Below, in pieces: positions 38,373-47,849 of a DNA stretch of 64,000 bases. The notes beneath the pieces were generated by a model. It made no database searches and was not told the origin of the DNA. It saw only the letters and a program-made list of their open reading frames with translations. Origin of the DNA: Psychrobacter aquaticus CMS 56 (GTDB taxonomy: Bacteria; Pseudomonadota; Gammaproteobacteria; Pseudomonadales; Moraxellaceae). The position numbers and the translations under genes are program-made. The stretch covers positions 186,001 through 250,000 of the forward strand of contig NZ_AUSW01000034.1 in the NCBI RefSeq assembly GCF_000471625.1. The letters are read 5' to 3'. Each line of letters starts with the position of its first letter. Positions within the stretch are counted from its first letter, which is position 1.

Positions 38373-38546
38373 TAGGCTCTGCCCTCATTTTAAAAACGGT
38401 TATAAAAATGAGATCAATTGAAGCCAAACGAGAAAAATAGCGCCGATAATCTTTGGATATTGACCAGCTATTTGACGCGGTTTTGCCAATATTCAATCAT
38501 TTTTAGTCCATTTAATCGCTATCGTTTAGATTGAGTACACACACTA
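38373..38546. repeat. 174-bp terminal-inverted-repeat element R1, copy 3
   Basis: Same length and order as the copies at 2293 and 5650 but more diverged at the ends (TAGGCTCTGCCCTCA left, TGAGTACACACACTA right). TA borders both ends. The remaining part of this 513-bp gene-free stretch (38547-38735) is very AT-rich and shows nothing else. Confidence 0.78.
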
Positions 38547-38735
38547 GCATTGTCTACTTATTATCATTTTTTTTAAAATGATATATTCTAGTAACTATCT
38601 GCAATACACCATTTAAAAATATTATACTTAACAATAAGATACTACCTATAAACTCATCTTTATAATTATCAATTAAGTTGCTATTCTTTTATTCATATTA
38701 TTTACCGACTCTTATTTTTCGACAAGGCATGAAGT

Positions 38736-38975
38736 ATGATAAACACCAGTGAAATAAAAACCAATGATAAATTGTTATGTATACGGGGTAATGACTTCTA
38801 TTTAGAAGGTGAAATTTACACTGTAGGTAGAATTGTGAATAATAGATATTTTCAGCTGTTGACTGGCAATAATGACGATCACTGGTATGCAACATTAGAT
38901 GATGAGGGTATCTACGTGAGCTTTGACTCTACAACGGCCAAAAATAGCAAAGCGTGGTTTGATAGAATCGCGTAG
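38736..38975 (+). CDS. Small conserved-looking hypothetical protein
   Basis: 79 aa, no signal peptide or membrane segment. The sequence (MINTSEIKTNDKLLCIRGND, GEIYTVGRIVNNRYFQLLTG, DDHWYATLDDEGIYVSFD) is typical of a compact beta-rich soluble domain. Its alternating hydrophobic pattern and an AAGG-like site 9-10 bases before the ATG support a real gene. It lies in AT-rich DNA beside repeat R1, so it could be an acquired accessory gene. Family not recognised. Confidence 0.55.
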   Translation: MINTSEIKTNDKLLCIRGNDFYLEGEIYTVGRIVNNRYFQLLTGNNDDHWYATLDDEGIYVSFDSTTAKNSKAWFDRIA

Positions 38976-39042
38976 CTCTCAGTAACAGAAGGAAATATGA
39001 GTTGCTCCTAAAAACGACTGTCAACTCTAATCATGTCTTTGA

Positions 39043-39636
39043 TCAAAAATCCAATCGATGATGCGTCAGATAATTGACAGACTGTGGCCATTCAGAAGCT
39101 ATCTTTGGCACACTTTTTTTGGCAGCAATCATTTTGGCAGCGTTAATCCAGCCTGCATGACCAATGACTAATATGGGTTGACCATTGCTCTCACTATTGC
39201 TCTCAAAGCCATTTGTACTTTCGAACTCACTTTTGATAACTCTATCATGCAACCAACTGTCGGCACGCTCAAATAATTGATGCAAGCTTTCACCATCATT
39301 AGGGGCAAAATGGGCAAAATCACGACACCAATCATCAATTTCTGTCTTATCGATTTGTTCCCAAGGGCGGCCGTCCCATACACCAAAATTAATCTCAGCA
39401 AGTTCAGACGCAATTTTGTATTGAAAACCACGTTGCGCCAATATCTGCCCAACGCCTAATGAACGTTGTAATGGGCTAACCCAAATAACCTTGGGCAATT
39501 GATGCAGGCGTACAAAACGCTCAATTTTATTGGCAAGGCGTTTTAATTTACGTTTGTCTACGGCTATGTCTGTCTGTCCAATGCACCTACCTTTTACCAA
39601 AATTGGTTTGGGGTGACGCCAAATATAGAGAATCAT
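39043..39636 (-). CDS. cobC: Histidine phosphatase, probable alpha-ribazole phosphatase
   Basis: 197 aa. Branch-1 histidine phosphatase: the phospho-acceptor motif is WRHPKPI with His8 (Pro replaces the usual Gly of RHG). CIGQTDIAV follows near 18-26 as in CobC proteins, and the second catalytic His is in VIGHAGWINAA near 160. In context, 32 bp downstream of cobS and co-directional with cobT-cobS, it most likely removes the 5'-phosphate of alpha-ribazole or cobalamin phosphate at the end of B12 assembly. Specificity is inferred from neighbours. Confidence 0.82.
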   Translation of the reverse strand: MILYIWRHPKPILVKGRCIGQTDIAVDKRKLKRLANKIERFVRLHQLPKVIWVSPLQRSLGVGQILAQRGFQYKIASELAEINFGVWDGRPWEQIDKTEIDDWCRDFAHFAPNDGESLHQLFERADSWLHDRVIKSEFESTNGFESNSESNGQPILVIGHAGWINAAKMIAAKKSVPKIASEWPQSVNYLTHHRLDF

Positions 39637-39668
39637 CGATGTGGGTTTTCCTATTTGGTTGCTAAAAT

Positions 39669-40532
39669 TTAGACAAATGGTACAGATACCGCAATTCCCA
39701 TGTATGTGGCAACTTCGCTGAGCTGCTGTGTCGCGCCTAGCCCATCACCAGTATAACCATCAAGCCGTCTACGTAATAAGCGCCGCATATGGTCGGTAGC
39801 GATTAGTGCCAGTAACAAAGCCAGCAACCATTGATTCAGTCCGATTTGTTGAATGCCACTAGGAAATATGGCCATTACCAATATTCCTGCCAACAGCAGC
39901 CAACCACTGCTCAACACTCCCTGCAATAGCGTCAGCTGCTGCGCCATCGGTTTGGCTTTAGCATGCTCAAGCTCACCGCCGTAAGGCAACAGAGCGAGCA
40001 GACTAATACATAGCAAACGCGAAGCCGTATGACCGATAATAAGTGCAACGATAGCAACCGATGGTGGCATAGAAGCCAACAAGGTAATTTTAAGCAGCAG
40101 CACTGAAACTAACCCTAAAACACCATAAGTGCCTAAGCGCGAATCTTTCATAATCGTTAAAGTAAGCTCACGAGTCAGGCCGCCACCCAAGCCATCGCAG
40201 CTATCCGCCAGACCGTCTTCATGAAAAGCACCTGTCAGTCTAATACCAAATGCGGTACTTATTACTGCGGCAATCAGTGGCGTAAATAAAACACTACCGA
40301 GCCAAAATACGCCAGCACAAAGCAGCCCAACCAATAGACCCACGGCAGGGAAATGACGGCTACTCTGATGTAACCATTGCGGATCATAATTGGTAAATGA
40401 AGGTACTGGCAGTCGCGTTAAAAACTGTACGGCAACGAGCAGCAACCGCCATTCATATTTGATGAGCTGTATAATGGTTGGTCTAGACACAGATTGTTTT
40501 GACTGCTTTGGTAGTTTTAAAGGCGATGACAT
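39669..40532 (-). CDS. cobS: Adenosylcobinamide-GDP ribazoletransferase (cobalamin synthase)
   Basis: 287 aa integral inner-membrane enzyme joining adenosylcobinamide-GDP and alpha-ribazole (phosphate). The active-site signature GAFHEDGLADSCDGLGGG is near 100-118. Several hydrophobic helices follow, with a KDSRLGTYGVLGL motif near 132. An N-terminal ~25-residue polar leader precedes LLVAVQFLTRLPVP. Its ATG overlaps the cobT stop by one base (TGATG), indicating translational coupling. Confidence 0.95.
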   Translation of the reverse strand: MSSPLKLPKQSKQSVSRPTIIQLIKYEWRLLLVAVQFLTRLPVPSFTNYDPQWLHQSSRHFPAVGLLVGLLCAGVFWLGSVLFTPLIAAVISTAFGIRLTGAFHEDGLADSCDGLGGGLTRELTLTIMKDSRLGTYGVLGLVSVLLLKITLLASMPPSVAIVALIIGHTASRLLCISLLALLPYGGELEHAKAKPMAQQLTLLQGVLSSGWLLLAGILVMAIFPSGIQQIGLNQWLLALLLALIATDHMRRLLRRRLDGYTGDGLGATQQLSEVATYMGIAVSVPFV

Positions 40533-41584
40533 CAGTGATTTTGCTCACTGATACCAGCATCACTAAAACTTGCCATCTCTTTCATAATGGCACATGCTGA
40601 TTGCAATAGCGGGTACGCTAGCGCCGCACCGCTTCCTTCACCCAAACGCATGCCCATGTCCAATAATGGCTTAGCTGACAATAGCTCTAATAAATGTGCG
40701 TGACCTGGCTCAACTGAGTGATGGGCAAATACAGCATATTGGGCAACGCCTGGCGCTAAACGTTCAGCAACCAACAAGGCGATACTGGCAATAAAACCAT
40801 CCATTAAAAGAATACGGCGTTCGCTGGCAGCGCCAATCAGTGCACCTGCCATCATCGCAATCTCTAAGCCACCGAGTGCCGCAAGGGCTGCTAATGGTGC
40901 TTTTTCCTCACTATGACGCGCTAATACTTGCTTTAAAATATGGGTTTTGTGCTGCAATCCTACATCATCAAGACCGGTGCCACGACCAATACAATCCGCA
41001 ATAGGTATATCACCCAATCTCGCCAATAATAAGCTAGCGGCTGAGGTATTACCGATACCCATCTCGCCTACAATCAATAAATTACCGGGTAAATCCTTGA
41101 CTACTTCCATACCGTTTTTTAACGCAGCCAAACACTCACTTTCTGTCATGGCAGACTCTGTTAATGCGTCACGACTACCACGGCGTATTTTACAATTCAG
41201 TAGTTGCGGATGCGGTGCAAAATCTGCATCTACCCCCGCATCGACAACCTTGAGCGCAATATTATGTTGGCGTGCCAATACATTGATCGCCGCCCCACCT
41301 TGCAAAAAGTTATATACCATTTGTGCAGTAACCGCGCTAGGATAAGCAGATGTGCCATGCTTGGTTAAACCATGATCCGCCGCAAACACTCTGATTTGTG
41401 GCTGCTCAATGTGCGGCGTGGTTGTCCCTTGAATCATACCCAATTGCAATGCCAGCGCCTCTAATCGTCCAAGCGCACCAAGCGGTTTGGTTTTTAGATC
41501 AAGAATTTGCTGTAGTTGCTGACGAAGTACATCATTTGCTATATTGGTGATAGGGGGTGCGGTGAATCTGGTCAAGAGAAGCAT
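40532..41584 (-). CDS. cobT: Nicotinate-nucleotide-dimethylbenzimidazole phosphoribosyltransferase
   Basis: 350 aa from ATG 41584, which matches the usual family length. An in-frame start at 41668 would add 28 residues of no family character. It activates the lower ligand of cobalamin by making alpha-ribazole phosphate. Landmarks: KPLGALGRLEALALQLG, FAADHGLTKHG, and the C-terminal MRLGEGSGAALA carrying the catalytic Glu (residue 316 with this start). First gene of cobT-cobS-cobC. No cobalamin riboswitch was recognised upstream. The absence of corrin-ring genes here suggests salvage or genes elsewhere. Confidence 0.94.
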   Translation of the reverse strand: MLLLTRFTAPPITNIANDVLRQQLQQILDLKTKPLGALGRLEALALQLGMIQGTTTPHIEQPQIRVFAADHGLTKHGTSAYPSAVTAQMVYNFLQGGAAINVLARQHNIALKVVDAGVDADFAPHPQLLNCKIRRGSRDALTESAMTESECLAALKNGMEVVKDLPGNLLIVGEMGIGNTSAASLLLARLGDIPIADCIGRGTGLDDVGLQHKTHILKQVLARHSEEKAPLAALAALGGLEIAMMAGALIGAASERRILLMDGFIASIALLVAERLAPGVAQYAVFAHHSVEPGHAHLLELLSAKPLLDMGMRLGEGSGAALAYPLLQSACAIMKEMASFSDAGISEQNH

Positions 41585-41767
41585 CCTGATATTGGTAGAG
41601 GTTAAACAAAAACACATACTAGCAGAGTATGGAATTTTTGCCATTAACTTTGCCATTAACAAAGTCATATCTGTTCCGAATAGATTTCCTAGTAGCGCAT
41701 ATTTACGATAGAATATGCCCCTTTAAAAATCCCTATCATTATTGATGTCGAATTAAGTGACAGCGGC

Positions 41768-43165
41768 ATGAATGATTCACTAAATATCTACTATATAGAG
41801 ACAGTAATGATCGTATTTTGGCTGGTGCTGACCATTCTTTTTATTATTTTCGCCACAGCAAAGTTGAAGTGGCATCCTTTTTTAGTGTTGATATTGTCCG
41901 CTTTTTTGGTCGCGCTTTTTTATCAAGTGCCACTTAACACGGTGGCAAAGACAATCTCTGATGGCTTTGGTGGTATCTTAGGCTATATTGGTTTGGTGAT
42001 TGTCTTTGGTACTATTATCGGACTAATCCTTGAAAAAACAGGTGCCGCTATTGTAATGGCAGAAACGGTTATCAAGGTTTTGGGGCCACGCTTCCCTACC
42101 TTGACCATGTCCATCGTTGGTGCTGTGGTGTCAGTGCCAGTGTTTTGCGATTCAGGCTACATCATTTTAAACTCCTTAAAAGAGTCTTTGGCTGAGCGGT
42201 TGCAGGTATCTAGCGTGGCAATGAGTATTGCCTTAGCAACGGGTTTATATGCAACCCATACCTTTGTGCCACCAACACCTGGTCCGATTGCAGCAGCAGG
42301 AAACTTGGGGCTTGAGTCAAATTTAGGCTTGGTCATCATGGTTGGTGTGGTGGTAACGGCTGTGGCCGTACTGGCAGGCTGGTGGTGGTCTAATCGCTTT
42401 TTGAATGTCGCTCCTGATAATATAGATGCACTGGACGCGCCAGCCGCGACATTACCTGAGAATATGAAAACCCGCGACGACTATAGCCATATGCCTTCAG
42501 CAACGATGGCCTTTTTGCCTATTATCGTGCCAATCGTATTGATTTGCTTGTCCTCTATTGCCAACCTCCCAAGTACGCCGTTTGGCAGTGGTATGGTGAC
42601 TGATATTCTGATATTCATCGGCAATCCACTCACCGCGCTGCTTATTGGTTTGTTTCTCTCATTTTTACTTATCAATACTGAGCAAAAAACACAGCAAATT
42701 AGCGACAGCATCGCACAAGGTTTGGTAGTGGCTGCGCCCATCCTTCTGATCACTGGTGCTGGTGGTGCATTTGGTGCCATGCTAAAGGTCACGCCGATTG
42801 GTGATTATTTGGGCACGACTCTATCAGCATTAGGACTGGGCATTTTTATGCCATTTGTCGTCTCTGCTGCTTTAAAAACTGCGCAAGGCTCAACCACAGT
42901 CGCTTTGGTCACTACCTCTGCGATGGTTGCTCCGTTAATGAGCCAAATTGGTCTCGATAGTGAGCTTGGCCGAGTATTTTGTGTGATGGCCATCGGTGCA
43001 GGTGCAATGACCGTCTCGCACGCGAATGACAGTTTCTTTTGGATTGTCAGTCAGTTTAGTCGTATGAGTGTGGCGCAGGCTTATAAAGCCCATTCAGTGG
43101 CTACTGGTATTCAAGGCGTGACCAGCATCGTGTTTATCTGGTTATTAACCTTGGTATTTATTTAA
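41768..43165 (+). CDS. GntP-family permease, probable glycerate transporter
   Basis: 465 aa, about 12 transmembrane helices, of the gluconate:H+ symporter (GntP) family. Motifs: DGFGGILGYIGLVIVFGTIIG near 60, PVFCDSGYIILNSL near 125, THTFVPPTPGPIAAAGNLG near 165 and a C-terminal SHANDSFFWIVSQFS. An alternative start at 41807 (AGAGACAG upstream) would remove 13 residues. It is paired with glycerate kinase 31 bp downstream, so the likely substrate is D-glycerate rather than gluconate; this is inference from context. Confidence 0.9.
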   Translation: MNDSLNIYYIETVMIVFWLVLTILFIIFATAKLKWHPFLVLILSAFLVALFYQVPLNTVAKTISDGFGGILGYIGLVIVFGTIIGLILEKTGAAIVMAETVIKVLGPRFPTLTMSIVGAVVSVPVFCDSGYIILNSLKESLAERLQVSSVAMSIALATGLYATHTFVPPTPGPIAAAGNLGLESNLGLVIMVGVVVTAVAVLAGWWWSNRFLNVAPDNIDALDAPAATLPENMKTRDDYSHMPSATMAFLPIIVPIVLICLSSIANLPSTPFGSGMVTDILIFIGNPLTALLIGLFLSFLLINTEQKTQQISDSIAQGLVVAAPILLITGAGGAFGAMLKVTPIGDYLGTTLSALGLGIFMPFVVSAALKTAQGSTTVALVTTSAMVAPLMSQIGLDSELGRVFCVMAIGAGAMTVSHANDSFFWIVSQFSRMSVAQAYKAHSVATGIQGVTSIVFIWLLTLVFI

Positions 43166-43196
43166 CGCATTAATTGAAATAGGCAAAGAGAATTTC

Positions 43197-44333
43197 ATGA
43201 AAATTTTAATCGCCCCCGATTCGTTCAAAGAAAGCTTAGAAGCATTGGATGTTTGCCGTGCCATTCAATCTGGGTTTAGCCAAGTGTTTCCAGATGCTGA
43301 TTATACGTTGTTGCCGATGGCTGATGGCGGTGAAGGTACGTCTGCGGTGTTGTCTTATGTATTGGGGGGATGCTGGAAAGAGGTGCGCGTGCACGACCCA
43401 CTTATGAGACCAATTACCGCAAAATATTTGTTATTACCCGATGCAACTGCGGTTATCGAAATCGCTCAGGCTTGCGGATTGCATCTATTGACAGTCGCAG
43501 AGCGTAATCCTGTCATTGCTAGCAGTTATGGTGTTGGTGAGCTTATCGCGGACGCTTTAGGAGAAGGTGTCAAACGCATCGTTATCGGTCTGGGCGGTAG
43601 TGCGACCAATGATGCAGGTGTTGGGATGTTAACCGCGCTCGGCATGACGTTTCATGATATGAATGACGACATTTTAGCTCAAGGTGGGGGCGCACTCGCT
43701 CGCTTGCAACGACTCGATAACACTAACTTTCACGCAAGCGTACTGGACACAGTATTTGAAGTGGCGTGTGATGTGACCAACCCGTTATGTGGTCGGTTGG
43801 GGGCAAGCGCGGTATTTGGGCCACAAAAAGGCGCTTGTCCAGAGCAAGTTAATACCTTGGATAAAGCGCTGAGTCACTTTGCAACTATATCTGGTCACCA
43901 CGGTTATGACGCGTGTCAAGACGTCGCAGGTGCTGGGGCTGCTGGCGGTCTTGGCTATGCATTGATGACTTTTTGCCGTGCTCAACTGAAATCAGGTTTT
44001 GACACTGTGGCTGAGGTGGCTCAACTGTCACAGCATATTGCCGAGGCGGACTTGGTCATCACTGGCGAAGGTAAACTTGATGCACAAACAGCCATGGGCA
44101 AAGTAGCCGGTGGCATCAGTCAGTTTGCCAAAGACAGTCATACGCCAGTCATCGCTATTTGCGGCAGTGTAGATGGTTTAAAACCTGCTCAAACCAGCCA
44201 ATTCGATGTCGTCATGCCTAGCATTCAAAAGATAGATTCTATTGATAATGTGCTGAGCGCCGCTTATGACAATATCGAGACAACCGCTGTGAATATCGCT
44301 GCAGCGATACGACTGGGTCAAAGCATGAGATAA
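43197..44333 (+). CDS. Glycerate kinase (GarK/GlxK type)
   Basis: 378 aa. It phosphorylates D-glycerate, feeding lower glycolysis. It starts MKILIAPDSFKESLEALDV, the family signature. PMADGGEGT follows near 42, GLGGSATNDAGVGML near 130 and GAGAAGGLGYAL near 243, with a C-terminal ITGEGKLDAQTAMGK. Full length. AAAGAGAA precedes the ATG. Whether the product is 2- or 3-phosphoglycerate is not decidable from sequence alone, although this family mostly makes 2-phosphoglycerate. Confidence 0.94.
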   Translation: MKILIAPDSFKESLEALDVCRAIQSGFSQVFPDADYTLLPMADGGEGTSAVLSYVLGGCWKEVRVHDPLMRPITAKYLLLPDATAVIEIAQACGLHLLTVAERNPVIASSYGVGELIADALGEGVKRIVIGLGGSATNDAGVGMLTALGMTFHDMNDDILAQGGGALARLQRLDNTNFHASVLDTVFEVACDVTNPLCGRLGASAVFGPQKGACPEQVNTLDKALSHFATISGHHGYDACQDVAGAGAAGGLGYALMTFCRAQLKSGFDTVAEVAQLSQHIAEADLVITGEGKLDAQTAMGKVAGGISQFAKDSHTPVIAICGSVDGLKPAQTSQFDVVMPSIQKIDSIDNVLSAAYDNIETTAVNIAAAIRLGQSMR

Positions 44334-44368
44334 TACCAAATTCAAAAAAATCATCCCGTTTCGCTGAC

Positions 44369-44491
44369 TCTCGTTTATATTGACCTGACTATATAGTTGA
44401 AAAGCTTTAAAGTCGCTACAGTATTGCTGGTGTAAATCTTTTGCAGCATCGAGCTGCGAAGGCACAGCAAGCAAGAAAAATTTGCACCAGC
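44369..44491 (+). repeat. Hairpin repeat family R2, copy B
   Basis: Core 44426-44491 is bounded by GCTGGTGTAAAT and ATTTGCACCAGC (inverted, one mismatch). It contains an internal hairpin GCAGC-ATCGA-GCTGC and GGCACAGCAAGCAAGAAAAA. The neighbouring word at 44369-44396 is the reverse complement of the left flank of copy A, so the parts have been rearranged between copies. Confidence 0.8.
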
Positions 44492-44551
44492 AGTACGTGT
44501 TGTATCGATATTACTTTTCACCGACTATATAAATAATGTTTTCTCTCATAG

Positions 44552-44585
44552 AAAAAGACATGATATCGCTATCATGTCCTTTTTT
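44552..44585. terminator. Bidirectional terminator between glycerate kinase and ridA
   Basis: AAAAAGACATGATA, loop TCGC, TATCATGTCCTTTTTTT; long stem with A/T tracts. Confidence 0.88.
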
Positions 44586-44613
44586 ATTTAATACAAGTAC
44601 TACGGGCTATTTA

Positions 44614-44955
44614 TTACTCAGCAGCGATGGCGATCATCTCAACCAATAGCTCAGGGCGTGCGAGCGCTGATTCGCCGCAAGCACGAGCTGGTGGCTGTAT
44701 GCCCTCAAACCATTTGTCATAAACCTCGTTCATAGCAGCAAAGTCTGCCATGTCTTTTATCCAAACCGTTACTGATAATAGCTTTGATTTATCGCTACCC
44801 ACTTCTTCTAATAACGTTTGGATCTTTTCCAAACAAGTCAACGTTTGCGCTTTAATATCGTCTTCTGCATTACCTACCTGACCACATAAGTAAACGGTCT
44901 GGTTGTGGACGACAATTCTGCTCATACGTTGAGTACTATGTAGCTTTTTTATCAT
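44614..44955 (-). CDS. RidA-family enamine/imine deaminase
   Basis: 113 aa from ATG 44955, chosen because GAAGG lies 8 bases upstream and MIKKLHSTQRMSRIVVHN is the usual family start. RidA proteins hydrolyse reactive enamine/imine intermediates to keto acids and ammonia. VYLCGQVG (near 27) and the C-terminal RACGESALARPELLVEM, with the conserved Arg that binds substrate carboxylate, are present. It follows the oxidoreductase gene by 56 bp on the same strand; that enzyme would generate imino acids, giving a sensible functional pair. Confidence 0.9.
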   Translation of the reverse strand: MIKKLHSTQRMSRIVVHNQTVYLCGQVGNAEDDIKAQTLTCLEKIQTLLEEVGSDKSKLLSVTVWIKDMADFAAMNEVYDKWFEGIQPPARACGESALARPELLVEMIAIAAE

Positions 44956-45011
44956 GTCATATACCTTCAAATTATTAATTTAACTCGGTGCTGATTCAGT
45001 TAAACACGTTA

Positions 45012-46259
45012 TTAGTTAGAAAAACGCTGGGCGCTAAACGGTGCTAAATCGACCAGTACAGGCTTATCATGAATCATCTCTTCAACAAGACGCCCTGTCA
45101 TTGGCCCAAGTGTGAAGCCCTGATGGCTGTGACCAAATGCAAACCATAATTTGTCATGCTTATCAGCAGGACCGATTACTGGCTTCATATCCGGCATACA
45201 AGGACGTGATCCTGCCCATGCTTCACTCTCAACCGCATCTTCTAATGGCAAGATTTTTTTAGCGAGCTTCAATACGGTTTGTAATTGACCAAAATTCTTT
45301 GGCGCATTCATTGTGGTCATCTCAGCACCTGTGGTGATACGGATACCCTGCTGCATCGGCCCCATGACAAAGCCTTTGTCCATATCAAACATACTATGAT
45401 GGATCGTATTTTTTTCCGTCACTTTGAAATGCTGATGATAACCGCGCATTGGGAATAACGGCAGATTATAACCAAGTGGTTTGATCAAATCATTAGACCA
45501 TGGACCTGCGGCGATGACCAATTTATCACTATAATAAGTATCCTTATCAGTGATGACTTTCCAGCCCTCTGCATCTTGTACTATTTCTTTGACATCGTTT
45601 TCTTTGATCGTACCCTGCATGTCTTGGAAGTTTTTTGCATAGGCTTTGACTAGCGAGCTTGGGTTTGACACTTGCCATGAGTTCAGCCAATGGATAGCAC
45701 CAACGAAACCTTCAAAATTGGCGCGTGGCTCCATTGCTTTTAGCTGTTCAAGGTTCAGTACATTGTGCTCCACACCTTGGTTGCGAGCATCAATGGCTGA
45801 CACTTGCGCTTCTTTAAACGTTTCTTCCGAGCGATGCAGCTGTAACCAACCATCGCGGGTAATCAATTCATCAGCACCAGAGGCACTAATCATGGTTTGG
45901 TGCTCACTGGTACAATGCTCAATCAACGTCTGCCACTCAGATTCGATTTTTTTGACTGAAGCGGGCGTAGAGTATTTCCAATACTGTAATAGCGCCTGAT
46001 GGTAACGCAAAATTGCTGGAATACGATAGCGAATATCAGTCCCTTGATTTGGCAATACTCGTATCATTTCAGTCAATTGACGCGGAAAAGGATGCGTATG
46101 AATGGCTTCGCGCTGAATCAATCCTGCATTGCCATATGAGGTCTCTGACCCTGGCAATTTCTTATCTAAAAGTAATACATTTGAGTTGTTTTTTTGTAGA
46201 TGCCACGCGATTGACGTGCCAACCATACCTGCACCAATAACGATAACTTCATAGCGCAT
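45012..46259 (-). CDS. FAD-dependent D-amino-acid dehydrogenase-like oxidoreductase
   Basis: 415 aa, DAO/DadA family. The FAD-binding Rossmann motif VIGAGMVGTSIAWHL is at 7-21, followed by LLDKKLPGSETSYGNAGLI, the DadA-type signature. The C-terminal FAD segment includes GSRPCMPDMKPVIGP and WFAFGHSHQGFTLGPMTG. It oxidises D-amino acids (or a related secondary amine) to imino acids, passing electrons to the respiratory chain in DadA relatives. AAGGATAGG precedes the ATG. No alanine racemase is adjacent, so D-alanine specificity is not shown. Confidence 0.87.
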   Translation of the reverse strand: MRYEVIVIGAGMVGTSIAWHLQKNNSNVLLLDKKLPGSETSYGNAGLIQREAIHTHPFPRQLTEMIRVLPNQGTDIRYRIPAILRYHQALLQYWKYSTPASVKKIESEWQTLIEHCTSEHQTMISASGADELITRDGWLQLHRSEETFKEAQVSAIDARNQGVEHNVLNLEQLKAMEPRANFEGFVGAIHWLNSWQVSNPSSLVKAYAKNFQDMQGTIKENDVKEIVQDAEGWKVITDKDTYYSDKLVIAAGPWSNDLIKPLGYNLPLFPMRGYHQHFKVTEKNTIHHSMFDMDKGFVMGPMQQGIRITTGAEMTTMNAPKNFGQLQTVLKLAKKILPLEDAVESEAWAGSRPCMPDMKPVIGPADKHDKLWFAFGHSHQGFTLGPMTGRLVEEMIHDKPVLVDLAPFSAQRFSN

Positions 46260-46615
46260 AACCTATCCTTTTCTTAGGGTGTTAATACAGAGTATAAGAT
46301 GTAAAGGTCTAACAGAATAAGGTGGTAATAGTAACGCATTAAGCTGAATATTAAACCCTAATCTTATAAATATTTTTGCTATTAAATACTTTTGGTTATA
46401 GGGTTTTAAAGAAAATATTTTTGATAGGAATAAGAAGCAAATAAAGATTGCATTTTCCAAAAAAATTGATGTATTTAGGCGCAGTGGCAGCCCAATGACA
46501 CCATATAACAACCTCACCTATATTGAGTGAAATTTGCTACAATATCACCAATTTTGATTTACAATCTGACTAAGTTTTATATCAACTGATTTTATTAATA
46601 CATTGAGAGACTGTT
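46260..46615. other. Gene-free AT-rich divergent region upstream of ychF
   Basis: 356 bp between divergently transcribed genes. One minus-strand ORF of 84 codons is present, but it is low-complexity and hydrophobic with no ribosome site, and I do not credit it. Presumably it holds two promoters; none stands out. Confidence 0.5.
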
Positions 46616-47707
46616 ATGGGTTTTAATTGCGGCATCGTCGGCCTACCAAACGTGGGCAAATCCACCCTATTCAACGCCTTGACCAAAGCGGGTATCGCCG
46701 CTGAAAACTTTCCGTTTTGTACCAAAGACCCCAACACTGGTATCGTACCTGTACCTGACCCACGCCTGAAAAAATTGGCTGATATCGTCAATCCTGAGCG
46801 CGTATTGCCCACAACCATGGAATTTGTAGACATTGCAGGTCTGGTAGCAGGCGCATCAAAAGGCGAAGGCATGGGCAATCAGTTCCTAGCCAATATCCGA
46901 GAAACCGATGCGATTGCTCATGTGGTTCGCTGCTTTGATGATGACAACGTCGTACACGTCGATGGCCGCGTAAGCCCTATTGATGATATCGAAACCATCA
47001 ACACTGAGTTGGCATTGGCTGATTTAGAAGCCGTTGAACGTGCAATCCACAACCAAACTAAAAAGGCTAAAGGTGGTGATAAAGACGCGCAAGCATTGCT
47101 TGACGTGTTTAAAAAAGTTGAACCCTTGTTAGCAGAAGGCAAAGCAGCTCGCGCCGCCAACCTAGATGCCGATGAGAAAAAACTCATCCGAAGCTATGGT
47201 TTGATTACCCTAAAACCAACCATGTACATTGCCAACGTCTCTGAAGATGGTTTTGAAAACAATCCCTATCTAGATGCGGTACGTAACTATGCCACTGGCG
47301 ATGAGTCTATCGTCATCGCGCTATGCAACCAAATTGAATCTGAAATCGCGCAACTTGATGAAGATGATAAAAAAGACTTTTTGGCTGAAATGAACATGGA
47401 AGAAGCCGGTCTTGATCAGGTCATTCGTGGGGGTTATGATTTACTTGATATGCAGACTTACTTTACTGCTGGGGTAAAAGAAGTGCGCGCATGGACAGTC
47501 GCTATTGGCGCTACTGCTCCCCAAGCAGCGGGTGTGATTCACACTGATTTTGAGCGCGGTTTCATTCGTGCTGAAGTGATTGCTTATGACGACTTTATTG
47601 AGCACAACGGTGAAAAAGGTGCAGCAGCCGCTGGCAAGTCACGTCTAGAAGGCAAAACCTATATCGTCCAAGATGGCGATGTGATGCACTTTAGATTTAA
47701 CGTGTAA
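46616..47707 (+). CDS. ychF: Redox-regulated ATPase / Obg-like P-loop protein YchF
   Basis: 363 aa. The P-loop [18 protein letters not shown] starts at residue 8. [20 protein letters not shown] (switch region, about 66) follows, then a coiled-coil insert near 125-165 and the C-terminal TGS domain with [19 protein letters not shown]. YchF prefers ATP to GTP and associates with ribosomes; in E. coli it affects oxidative-stress response. GAGAG lies 6-7 bases before the ATG. Full length. Confidence 0.96.
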   Translation: MGFNCGIVGLPNVGKSTLFNALTKAGIAAENFPFCTKDPNTGIVPVPDPRLKKLADIVNPERVLPTTMEFVDIAGLVAGASKGEGMGNQFLANIRETDAIAHVVRCFDDDNVVHVDGRVSPIDDIETINTELALADLEAVERAIHNQTKKAKGGDKDAQALLDVFKKVEPLLAEGKAARAANLDADEKKLIRSYGLITLKPTMYIANVSEDGFENNPYLDAVRNYATGDESIVIALCNQIESEIAQLDEDDKKDFLAEMNMEEAGLDQVIRGGYDLLDMQTYFTAGVKEVRAWTVAIGATAPQAAGVIHTDFERGFIRAEVIAYDDFIEHNGEKGAAAAGKSRLEGKTYIVQDGDVMHFRFNV

Positions 47708-47727
47708 TACCACTGGCAGTTTGATGT

Positions 47728-47764
47728 AAAAAACCAATATAGAGCAATCTATGTTGGTTTTTTT
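47728..47764 (+). terminator. Terminator of ychF
   Basis: AAAAAACCAATATAG, loop AGCAAT, CTATGTTGGTTTTTTT. Confidence 0.88.
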
Positions 47765-47849
47765 AAGACTAATATGTTATATTATAACGTAACTATTTAC
47801 GCTTTTATTCTCACACTACTATCACTTTATATTTACAAAGGCATTTTTC

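Noticed and set aside
40947..41345. 132-codon plus-strand ORF antisense to cobT
   Set aside because: Overlaps conserved cobT core; shadow ORF.
41585..41767. Cobalamin riboswitch upstream of cobT
   Set aside because: Looked for a B12-box-like conserved segment in the short spacer and saw none.
46263..46517. 84-codon minus-strand ORF upstream of ychF
   Set aside because: AT-rich spacer, hydrophobic low-complexity product, no Shine-Dalgarno and no recognisable domain.
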